Positions 1 to 11,500 of a stretch of DNA of 64,000 nucleotides are shown here, piece after piece; the stretch's first letter is position 1; the number at the start of each line of letters is the position of its first letter. The notes under the pieces are model-generated. The model ran no database searches. It was not told the DNA's origin and saw nothing but the letters and a program-made list of their open reading frames with translations. Location of the stretch: contig LSRY02000016.1 of NCBI GenBank assembly GCA_001643675.2, forward strand, positions 496,001 to 560,000, given 5' to 3'. Origin of the DNA: Monocercomonoides exilis (taxonomy: Eukaryota > Preaxostyla > Oxymonadida > Polymastigidae). Both the position numbers and the translations under genes were made by a program.

Positions 1-91
1 GTGTGGAGATTGTGATGGACGGATTACAGAGGCATTATTTGAGGTAAAAGAAAAAAAAAAGATTTTTTTCCAGGAATTGTCCAAAAGTTAA
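1..91 (+). CDS. Possible 3' end of a gene cut by the left edge
   Basis: Frame 2 is open from the edge to a TAA at 89-91. It gives about 29 residues beginning Cys-Gly-Asp-Cys and ending in a Lys-rich stretch. A GT at 44 and an AG at 73 could mark a 30-nt in-frame intron, but that is shorter than any other intron I model here (minimum 48 nt), so read-through is as likely. No family is recognisable from so short a piece, and it may be chance. Confidence 0.22.
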   Translation, partial: CGDCDGRITEALFEVKEKKKIFFQELSKS

Positions 92-2548
92 AATAGGCAC
101 GACACGAATAAAGCGAGATATTGACTTCAAAAAATCAACGTTTGATAAGACAACGACCACATTTGAGGAAAAAATATACCGATATAACTATTTTCATAAC
201 CACTTTTATTCCCCCTAAGAACTCATCATTCAACACCACATGACTCTGAGGTTTTTTATTCCTTTTTTTAAAAAAAAAGAGATGCTTAAGTTCATTGAAA
301 ACTGTTCTATTTTCTTCTTTCGTTTTCCTTCGACGAAAAGCAATAGTCGATGCCCTTCCACATGTTTTTCAAACTGTAATGAATCTTTCGATGATTCATT
401 CTACATTTTAAAAATGTATCATGCTGCCTGGACAGTTTAATTCGGTGTTGCAAGAAACTTGGTGCACCTTCAGTGCGAAAATAGAGCTATAATGTTTTAT
501 CTCCCATGGAAAAACATTTCTAGCCATTGTTTGGAAGAGAAGAAAGAAAACCAAAAGATGAAAGAAGTGAAAAGAAAAGATGATTACGATGAAGAAATAA
601 GAAATAATTAATAAAAATAAAAATTTTAGAAAAAAATTGAAAAAAATTACTTCCAATTTATCAACAAATAAAGACTTTTGACAGATTAAAATTGCTCCAA
701 AAATGAATAAATAAATTTTTTAAGCATATTCCTCAAAAACAACAAACAAAACGGTTTTATGAATTTAACTCGATAGCAGTATTATATATTGTTTTGCTCG
801 TTGAATGATAATTTTTCGCAAAAACCCAATATTAAAAAAGAAACATATCGACTTTTTGAGAAAGCTTTGAAGAGCCGAGAAGAATTAGAATCAATTTATC
901 CTAAGAAGGGGCGTAACTGCTCTGAATTGTTATATTGCTTCAGATATAAATATATCAGCTGCAGCTTTGCATTGCAGCAATGAGCTCAAAATACAATATT
1001 CACAGAGCAGACGCTTTGATGCAGCTGGCGCACGACAATACTTTGTGAAAGGGTAAATTCCATTTTAGGCGATGCTATCAAGAGTGTGAAATGTGATGCT
1101 TTCCACCATAAATCTGGATTAATAGTGTTCAGGAGCATTGAGCATCTTATTTTTTGATTTCAATGCCATTGGGCGAAAAGAAAGAAGAAAGCATGTGCAA
1201 ATAAAGCAAAAGTGGAATGGAAGAAAGCAAAAAAGCATAGCAAGCAAAAATGCTTCAATGCACATTTTTTTGAAGTGATAAATGCGCAATAAGGATGACT
1301 TTGGTGACTGCTTATTGCTGAAGGATGCAGCGCCACTACTGTTTCGATCACCAGCGGGGAACAAACTGTTTTTGCTGTGAGCAAATGAAGATATGCTGCA
1401 TGCAAAACAGCCAGTATTATTCGAGATTCATTATCTTTAATGGCTTGCAGGCGAGCGATGCAGAGCATCAACCAGGCTCCGATGGATGAGGGAAAAGAAA
1501 GATAATGACCAAAAGGAAGCAGAAGCATCAGTCTACAGCCAGCACAGAAATAAGGGAAGGGAGGCAAGCTGAACAAAGACAAAGAAGGATTCAAGTCGAT
1601 GGAGGAGGCAATAACGCAGAAACAGAATTAGAAACAGGGAAATTGTATGAGGTCCGTGGCGGGATGAGTGCTCCGAAGATGTGGCAAGAAGGATGAAATG
1701 AAAAGTGTGTTCATGGCTGTGCGAACAAATTCATGGATTTATTGTTTTATTTTTATGAAAATGAGAGGGCATTTGATGCCTTGAGTGCTTTGCTGCTTTT
1801 TTTTTTCCCTGGTTTTGTGCAAATTGTTCTGTTAAAATCCATTGTTGCTGAGGATGTTTTTGTAAAGATATTTATTGGATAGCTGCTTCAATTTTGGAAA
1901 AGAAAATTCAGAATTGTGATATTTTTGGAACACTATTTTTTTTATCACTCTGTTTTCTTTTTGGTTCATTTTCTTTTGAAATTACGAAAAAAATACAAAA
2001 CGAATGTATTTATTTTTGCAGGCTGTGCGGAAAGCTCGTTTCAGAGTTTCAGCACTTTTTTCATGATGAAGAAAGCATTTAACTTGGATCTTCTTGGAGA
2101 AATGGAAGCAAAAGACCAAGCGAAGGAGATTCTGAGAAAAAGATTGAATATTCCCCTATGAATGCTCCAGCATCAAAAAAAACGTTTGATGATTTTTTAT
2201 TTTTAACTATTCTTATATAATCTTGGTTTTTGTTTTTTTGGTTTTGTTTTTTGTTTTTTTGAACAAGGACTGAAAAGTGAGCAATCCTGCTATTAACTTG
2301 AATGAAAAAACAGGGGGGAAAAATAACAAAACGAACCGTGAAATCTGAAAAGAAAAGACACGAAATTTATGCTTGTTGAAGAAAGAAGACACAGGAAAGA
2401 GAGTTTGTGGAAAAGAAATTCGAAATATTTTTATTATATAATTTTTAATTTCAAATCTGATAAAATAGGGATCTGTGATCTTGGTTCCTTTTTAAATTTT
2501 TGTGATTCGAAATTTGAACTGCTGTGAAGGAGTGCGATTGATTGAGAA
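92..2548. other. Gene-poor left flank
   Basis: About 2.4 kb with no ORF I can assign. Most is AT-rich spacer with homopolymer runs. A stretch from about 960 to 1760 is richer in GC and purines on the plus strand, more like exon than spacer. Short open frames there (for example plus 1505-1696, minus 1160-1594) have no start, splice or family support. It may be a decayed gene fragment or the leader region of the giant gene that starts at 2549. Confidence 0.5.
2022..2161 (+). CDS. Possible terminal exon of an unidentified small gene
   Basis: A good acceptor (T-rich tract ending in TTGCAG at 2016-2021) is followed by 140 nt. In phase 1 it reads as 46 codons, with a Lys/Glu-rich helix-like end, to a TGA at 2159-2161. 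Composition is more exon-like than the flanks. I could not find a matching upstream exon with confidence (the ORF at 1505-1696 is one candidate), and no family is recognised. It could equally be leader sequence of the giant gene. Confidence 0.18.
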
Positions 2549-5500
2549 ATGATATTATTTCTGGAGTTTGGGGTGCTGGCCATGCTTTGTGGTGTTTGTG
2601 AAGAAACGAGTGGAAAGAGAGTGCAAATGAAAGATTTTCAGGAAGAAGAAGAAGAAGAGAGGCTGATGATGCAAACAAGCTTGTTCACAAATTTGATCGG
2701 GGATGGAAAGCGGGAAGAAGGAAAGAGCGAGAATGCACATGAAAAGCACGAGATGCGAGATGTGATGCGGAGCAGAATCTCCACAAGGTTTGATTGTTGC
2801 AACAGCTCGTTAGTGATAAGATCTGCAGAGCTGGGGAGCAGGGAAGGATTTGAATGGATCGGGAGGTTGAATGGATCAGTGCTGGAGGTTGTTTGGTGCG
2901 AGATTGCGATTGGGGGCCAAGATGAGAGGATGTTTTGGTGCGAAGACAGCAGGGTTGAGCTGGAGATGACAGTGAAAATGAGAGAAGAGAAAGGAATTTG
3001 GAGAGGCGGTGTTGTGGAGGGATTTGGAAGAGGCAACGAGGTGAAGCTGAAGGAAAGCAGATTTGAGTGTTTGAGGGCAGAGGGAGGGATGGTTTTGGCA
3101 AGAGGGAGTCTGAAAGAGATTTTCGTGGAGAACTGCCTGTTCAGGAACATATCAGGAAGAATCAGTGGAGACAGAGTGGATGGCAAAAGTGATGGTGCAG
3201 ATAACGGAGCCAGGAAGAACAATGCTGAAAGGATTGGAGTTGCTTCTTCAATATTTGAGAGGGTGGAAAATGGAGACAGTGGGATGCTTTATGATGGGTG
3301 TCACACGCAAGAATGCTGTTTTGTGATGAACACATCGTTTGAGAGGTGCGAGCAAAATGTGAACTCGACGAGGCAAGAGAACTCAACAGGAGATGTGATT
3401 CTTGAAGACTTGATTTTCACAGTGCACACAACTGGGAGTTACGGAGGAGCGGTGTGCATCACGGGGAATGCCACACTTTCAATTTTGCGAACAACATTCA
3501 GAAATTGTTCGTTGGAATCCACTTTTCCAGATTCATATGGAGGTGCAGTGTATGATACAGGAACAGGTTTCATAAACATGGTGAATAGTTCTGTTATAAG
3601 CTGCTCTGTTGAAGAAACTGGTGGAAGTTATTGTGCAGGTATTTATATAACAACAAAGGCAGCAGGTACTGTATATGTCACTTCTTCAATATTTGCAGAA
3701 AATACTGGAGGACATTATTCTGGATTGTTCTCGTCAGCTGTTAGCGATGCATTATTTATTGGATCTTGCACGTTTCTTAATAATTGCGCCAATCCGAGAT
3801 ATGGAGGATGCCTTGTTGTTTGGAATGCAATATCATTGAACCAAGCGATATCAAATTGCTCATTTTCAAACAACTCAGCTTATTATTATGGAGGGGCAAT
3901 ACTATTGGCCGGAAATGGAAGTACTGTGAAGCCAGTTAAACTGAGATTTTTGCTATTTGAGAATAACACATGCACATTGGGCAACGGACATGACGTGGCA
4001 TTCCGAACAGATCATGAGACGCTGTATGCAGCGAATGATTTTGCAACATGCAGCTCCACGAGTGCGGAACCAAGGGTGTGGCACTGCTTCACACCGAATG
4101 AATGGACATGCCCAATAAATGAGAGCAGGCCAAGCTGGATACCGAACACCATTCGAGGGGAGATAAATGTGAATCCGACGAAGGAAGACCAGATACACTG
4201 TGGGACAATGGGAGATGAGTGCAAGACAATAGGGTATGGGGTGACGAAGTGGAATCCAGAGCTGAAGCAAAAGATATCGCTGAGCAGAAGCACTTTTGCA
4301 GAGCGAGGGATTGGGGTGGAAGATAGGGTGATTGTGATTGAGGTGAAGGGGAGCGGAGAAAGACCGATAATACGATGGGCAGCAGCAGGGGATGCGCTTG
4401 TCTGGATCACGTGCGGATCAATTGAAGCGGACTCGATTGTGTTTGTGATGGATGGAGGGGCATCTGGAGAGGGGTCGCTGATGAGTGTGAGGGAAGCAGG
4501 AGGGAGGGCACGGTTGGTGAGGTGCAGTGTGAGGAGTGAAGCAGCAGGAGTGTTTTGCAGAAGATCGATGTTTGTTGTTGAAAACGGGGTGTGTGAGATT
4601 GAAGACAGCGAGATAGAGGGGATACAGATGGAAGACTGTGCGCTGCTTGAATCGAGATATCCGGGAGAGCTGAGGATTGCTGGGGGAAGCATAAGGAACA
4701 TTGTGCGAAGCAGGGGAAATGGAGCAGTGATGAGCAAAACACTGAGGGAAGGAGAGACTGTGATTGTGTGTAACACCACAGTGAAGGGGTGCAGGTGCAG
4801 CAGTGGGAATGGGGGCGGAGTGTATGTGGGGGTTGTGGAAGGGAGTGTGGCAGTTTTGGGGGGAAGCAGCGTGAGCACGAAAATTGAGGGTTGCAAGGCT
4901 GAAGAAGGAAGCGGTAGCGGGAGCAGCGGAAGAGGAAGGGGCGGAGGGCTGTATGTGGAGATGAGGAATGCGGAAGACGATGTTCGGATGGAGAATGTGG
5001 AACTTGTGGGGAATGAAGCGAAAAGCGGGAAGATGATGTTTATCTGCTCTGCAGATCTGAAGGAGAGCTGTGTGAAGAAGTTTGGGTTTCTTCGGGGAGG
5101 AGGATGGGGATGGGAGGATTATGCGGGGATAGGAGACAGAGAGTGGAGGTCGCTGGTGATTCCATTGAAAGTGTATTTTGAGGAGGTTGGGGAGACAGTG
5201 CACGCGAGCAGAGGAGGGGCTGATCACGAAAACTGTGGGTTTGAGTATTTCACATGCCGAACACTGAAGTATTCGCTTGAGCGGCAAGGGGGTGAGACGC
5301 ACAAAGTGGAGGTGCACGAGTTGGTGGAAGTGAGCGAGCAGGTGGAGATGACATCGGGAAGCTATGAGGTGACTGGAGACGAAGGGCTGACAGTGCTGTC
5401 TGTGGTGGACAATGCAGCAAGGAGAGAAGGAGAAGGAGAAGGAGAAGGAGAAGGAGAAGGAGAAGGAGAAGGAGGAGGAGGAGGGGTGTTTTGTGTGTGG

Positions 5501-8500
5501 AAGAGCACGGTATTGAAGAGAGTGAAGATGTGGATTCCGGCGATTCTATCAGGAAGAGGAGCATTGATTGAGGTGAGGGGAGGGAGCTTGAGTGTTTTGG
5601 AGTGTGCGATTGATCTGAAAGCTCCGGGGGTAGCTGTGAGATTTTCGCTGGTGAAAGTGACATGCGGGAGTGTGGTTTGGCCGTCGCTGAGACTGGAGTC
5701 TGTGCACTTCGACAGGGATGGGATGTGCATTGCAGCTGGAAGCGAGGCATCAATTGTGCTGGAGGATGCAGAACTGAGGAATGTGTCGAGGGTGTCGGGA
5801 GATGGGCTGATTGAAGGATCAGATGGGTCGAGGGTGGAGCTGCAGAATGTGGGGATGACAGGATGCAACGAGAAATCAGGGTCGATGATTGTGGTGAAGA
5901 GTGGAAGCAGGCTGGAGATGAACAATTCGAAGGCGAATGAGTGTGTGCTTGGAGAAGGAAGTGTGGTGAGAAGCGAAAGGGCAGGGTATGTGAAGGTGAG
6001 TGGGTGCAACATGAGTTCGATAGGAGCAGGGAAAGGAGATGGGGTTGGTGTGAATGGGGTTGTGGGGAGCGGAGGGAGTGTGGAGGTGGTGAATGTTCAA
6101 GCGAGCAGGTGCAGAAGCGGGAAAGGGGATGGGGGGATGATGAAGGTTGTTGTGGAGAAAGGGGGAAGCGTGAAGATAGGGGATGGTGGGGAAAGTGGGA
6201 AAAGTGGGGAGAAGAGTGTGGTGGAGATGTGTGAAGCAGGGGAACATGAAGGGGTTGGAGGAAGAGGGGGAGGAGTGTTTGTGGAGCTGGGGGTGGAAGG
6301 GGATGGAGTTGTGTTTGGGGATGTGGAGTTTGCAGGGAACGGAGGAAAAGCTGGAAGAGATGTGTATGTGATATGCGATGAGCTGAGCGAGTATGTGACG
6401 CCTTTGAGGTTTGGGTTTGGATTGTCGATCAGGGAGAGGGGGAACTCGCTGGTTGGGCGAGACCGGAAGGCGATGAGGGAGGATACAGATTTGTATGTGT
6501 TTATCACGGGATATGTGTCAGGGAGGGTGGAAGTTCGGAAAGAGGGAGGGAGGAATGAGGTGTATTGCGGGATGAGCGCATATCCATGCATGACAGTGGA
6601 ATATGGGCTTGGGCATGCAGGGAAGGATGGGGAGAAGTGGGTGGTGCTGACAGGAGGGTCAGAGCTGAGAGAAGAGGTGGATGTGAGCGGAGCGAGGTTG
6701 GGAGGGATGGGAGAGATTGCAATGGAGATGAGTGTGAGAGGGATGCTGAGCGGGGAATGGAGCGCAGCGATAAAGACGGAAGGGGTGACGGAGTTGGAGT
6801 GGCTGGATGTGAAGATGCCAAGCAGATTTGAGGGAGGGGTCACAGAGCTGATGAATTGTCAGTCGAAAGGCGGTGAGCTTTGGATAAGGAAGTGTGGATT
6901 TGGATTGGAGGAAGGGGTGCAAGGAAGTGTGGGGTATGCGATTATCCGTTTCAGCGGGGAAGTGCTGAAGGTGGAAGAAACACGGTTTGAGGGGTTTGTG
7001 GTGGAGGAGCCAATGTTTGATCTGGGATTTGAATCAGGAGGAGAAGGAAGGGTTGAGGGAAGTGGGGTGGAGTTTTGGAACTGTTCGTTTGGGAGTGTTG
7101 GGTGCTTGGGGGGGAATGGGGCGTGCATTGTGTCGAGTGTGATTGGAGGGAAGCTGGAGTTTTTGTGGTGCAACATGACGGATGTGGATGGAAGGGCGAA
7201 TGAGGAAGGGGGAGCGCTGAAGGTGTGCATTGAAGGGAAAGGGCATGTAATTGTGGGGAACTGCAAGGGGGAGAGGTGCTGTGCAGAAAAGGAAACGATA
7301 GGGAAAGGAGGGTGGATGTTCATGGAGTGCAGTGTGGCAGATGGGTTTGTGATTGAAGAAGTTGAGCTTGAGGAGTGCTGGGCATGGGTGGGTCGGAAGA
7401 TGTTTGTGAGAGGGAGAGGACTGGGGGGTGTTGTGAGTTCGGAGAGGCTGAAGGTGGATGTGGGAGGTGGGGAGCTGGATGGGTTGGAATTTGTGGGGTA
7501 TGATGAGGCAGAGGAGATGAGAGTTCCACTTGGGGTGTTTGTTCAGGAGTGGGGAAGTCCAGGGTATGTGGAAGGGGAAAGAGGAATGGACTATTCGTTG
7601 TGTGGGTTTGAGTGGTTTGGGTGTGCGACGATGGAGCACTGCGGGAGGGCGAGGTTTTTCGGGAGAAAAGCAGAAATAGTGCTGAAGAGGGGATTTGTAT
7701 TTTGCTCAGTGATTGATATATCGAGGCAAGAGATGGATGTGAAGGGGTGTGAAGAGAGGAGAGAATACGAAGTGAGAGGAGATTTGGGAGAAGAAAGCGA
7801 AGGGGTGATAGAGACGAGGAAGGATACAGGGTTTGCGGATGTGGTGTTTGTGGTGGAGAAGACGTTTGTGAGAGGGCAGGGGAGTGTGGTGGTGAGCCGG
7901 CTGTCGGGATTGATGATGGAGAGGTGCGGAATGAGGATGGGGAGTGGAAAAGCGGGGTTCAGCTTTGTGGTGTGTGTTGGGGGGAGGATGGAGCTGAAGA
8001 GTGTTGAGGTGAGGGAGCAGGAGTTTGAGAGTGGGAGCATGGTTGAATTGCGAGAGGGATCGAAAGGAAGTGTTGAAGGGGTTGTGGTTGAGAGAGTGGC
8101 GAGTGGAGGAAAGAAAGGGCTGATATGGGTTGGAGAGGGGTCGTCGTTGGAGGTGGGGAACACATCGGCAAGCGGAGCAGTGAGATTTGGGGATCACTGT
8201 GTGTGGGAGTTTGGTAGGACGAGCAGTGTGAGGATGGCAGAAAGCAATGTGAGCGGGGTGACGCGTATGGAAGGGAATGGGGCAGTGATTGTGGGGAGTG
8301 TGGGAGAAGGGATGGAGTGTGTGGTGGAGAGATGCGTTGTGAGTGTGATTCGGTGCGAGAGCGGAACGGGAGAAGGGGGAAGTGTGCATGTTCGTGTGGG
8401 GAAAGGAGGGAGCTGGGTGTTTGAGGAGAACGAAGTGCGGGAGAGCAAAGTGGATGGAAACGGAGGGAAGGGAGGAGGGCTGTTCATGGAGTTTGAAGAT

Positions 8501-11500
8501 GTGGATGTGAGCTACTCGATGAGGCGGGATGTGTTTGAAGGGAATCAGGGGCACATTGGGGTGGATGTGTATCTGGTGTGCCGAGAGCCAGGAGTGGTGA
8601 TTGATCGGAGGAAGTGGGAGGGGTCGGCAAAGGAAGGGGAGGAGTACAACAACACGATGTGGGTGGTGGATCCGGGGAATGCGGGGATCGATGTGACGCT
8701 GCTGAAATATCTGTTTCCGCCGAAGGGAGACATCATCTTTGTGAACAGGACTGTGACTGGGCAGGAAAACTGCGGGAGCGATGAGCTGCCGTGCAACACG
8801 GTGGAGGGAGGGTATGAGAAGCTGGGGAAGGAGAAGACGATTCTGCACATCATGGAGGAGAGCGAGCTTGGGGAGGAGATCAGGAGAGAAGGAGAGTCGC
8901 TGACGATCCGAGGAGACGAGGTGGCGAAGTCGGAGGTGGTGGTGGGGGAAAGAGGGAAAGTGTGTGTGATGGTGGGGAGCTGGTCGACGACGCTGACGAT
9001 TGAGTGGATCGAGTTTGAAGTGGCAGAGAAGTCTGTGCACTCGGAGCTTTTTGAGATGGGAGTGGGAGAGGTTCATGTTGTGGAGTGTGTGTTTGGAGGG
9101 AAAGGAGAAGAGAAGAGGAAGACAAACATGTGGATTGTTTGTGGGAGAGGAGGGTCAGTGGAGCTGAAGAAGGTGAGTGTGGGGCAGATGGAATTTGGAG
9201 ATGGAAGGGGGATGTGTGTTATGAAGGGAGGGGGGTTGTTGTGCGAGGATGTGAATATGAGTGGAGCAAGGACAGATGGGGGTGGGCTGGTGATTGGAGA
9301 GAAAGGGACGAAGATAGTGGTGAAGAGAATGAAGGCACGGGACTGCTGGGGCGGGAGTGGGGGAGTGATAAGGGTGATGGATGGAAGGAAGGTGGAATTG
9401 AGTGAGGAGTGTGAATTTGTTGGGTGCTGCTCAGGGAGGGGAGATGGCGGGGCGGTAAGCTGGGAGATGGGTGGGGACGACGAAGTGCTGGTGAAGAATT
9501 GCACAGTGAAGAATTGCAGGGCAGAAGAGACAGGAGGGAGAGGAGGTGGGGTGTTTATGTGGATCCATGCAGACTGTGAGAACAGGTTTGCAATATCGAA
9601 GATGGTGTTTGAGGGGAATGCGGCTCATGAAGGGGATGATGTGTTTGTTAAGTGCAGAGATCTGAAGGAGAGTGTTGTTGGGGAGCGGTTTGAGCTGGAG
9701 CTGGTGAAAGAAGGAGGCGAGGCAGGAGTGAGGATGATGGGCAGAGATGAAGGGCGGTTTTCGGAGAAGGCGCATGACCTGATGTATTTTTTGGTGGGAT
9801 ATCGCTCAAGAAGGATTGTGGTGGGGAGCAATGGGGCAGACATCATGGGGTGTGGGAGAGAGGAGTATCCGTGCGAGTCGTTTGAGAAAGGGGTTGAGCA
9901 TGGAGAGAACGAGGATGGGATGATTGAGATGGAGATCATCGATACGGTCGGGATAAGGAAGGTGGAAGATCTGTCCGGATGGAAGGTGGAAGGGAGCTCG
10001 GCAGAGGAGAAAAGTGTTGTTGAGATAAGGGAAAAGATCGAAGGAAATGGGGAGAGCTGGGTGGTGAAGAACGAAAAGGTGCTGAATGTTGAAAGGGTGA
10101 GGATGGTTGTGCCAGTGAGACTTGAAGAGGGGAAGAAGGAGGTTGTGTGGAGTGGGGGAGGGAATGCGGAGCTGTGGCTGGTTTTGTGTGAATTTGAGGT
10201 GGAGGGAGCAGGGATAGTGGAATACAGCATGGTGAAGAGCAGTGGGGGAAAAGTGATGGCAGTTTCATGTTTGGTGAAAGAAATGGAGATTGGGGCAGTG
10301 GCGTTTGAATTTTGCTCGAGCGTGGAGATGAGCGGGTGTGTATTTGAGGATGTGAAGAGGGTTGGAGGGGATGGAGGGGATGGAGGGGATGGAGGGGATG
10401 GAAGGGATGGAGATAGGGAAGGAGGAGGGGTGATGAGAGTGAAGCTGAAAGGAGAGGATACGTTTGGGATATCGAACAGCTATTTTGAAGGGTGCGGATG
10501 GGAGTGGGAGGAAGGGTGTGGAGGGGTGATATATGTGGACAGCAGGGAAGGGTTGAAAGAGGATGGATTGCGTTTTGCAGACACGGAATTCAAGGGAACG
10601 GTTGGAGGAGCAAGAGGGAAGGCGATATACATAGAAGGAGTGGATCTGAACAAGACAGTGAACGAGCAATCGTTTGGAGTAATATATGGAGAATTGAAAG
10701 AGGATGAGAACTTGTTTGTGGGGAAGGATGAAAAACTTGGAGAGACGGATCTGCTCCGACTTGTGGTGAAGTACTGGTCGGGGGTGGTGTACATAAGCGA
10801 GGATGGGTTTGATGTGATGGGATGTGGAAGCGAGAGGGATCCGTGCGGCACGCTGTGGAAAGGGATGAAGCAGATTGAGAAAGAGAAAGAGGAGAAAAGG
10901 GTTATGATCAGAAGAGAGGTGAGAGTGGAGGATGAGTGGGATCTGTCGAGCTTGAGTGTGGAGAGGTGGAGGAATGGAGAGGAGAAGCTGTCTCGATCTG
11001 CACTGGTGTTTGGAGGAGATGGAGAGAAGAGAGGCAGAGGGGTGATTGTGAACACGAGGATGCTTGTGCTGAAGGAGATGAGTGTGTGCATGGCAGCAGG
11101 GTTTGAGAACGGACGAGGATGGGCAGTTGAAAACAATGGGGGAACACTTTGGCTGGATAAGTGTGTATTTGAGACAAGAGAGGGCACAGAGGGAGGAGAA
11201 GGGGAAGGAGGAGGGTGTGTGTTTGTGAGGATGTTGAATGGGGAGCTGAGGGTGGATGAGCTGGAGTCGAGGAGCATGAATGGAGGGAAAGGATTATTTG
11301 AGGTGAATGGTGGGTGCAGATGCATTCTGCTTGGAATGCGTGTGGAGTCGGGAAGAATTAGAGATGGGGCAGTTGTTCAAGTTGTGGATGGTGATGTTGG
11401 AAACGGTGATGAGGGGAGTGTGGTTGAAATGGAAAATTCGACATTTTCGTTTGTGGCAGGGCAAGGGAATAGGCCGAGGATTGTTGAGTGTAAGTGCGAT

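Noticed and set aside
4012-4896. 294-codon minus-strand frame
   Set aside because: A shadow of the beta-helix coding strand; low-complexity Ser/Pro/Leu/Thr with no signal.
7706-9076. 456-codon minus-strand frame rich in His, Pro and Ser
   Set aside because: It lies antisense to the giant gene. Its composition is the mirror of G-rich, purine-rich codons, and many similar frames cover the whole gene. No start context, domain or homology.
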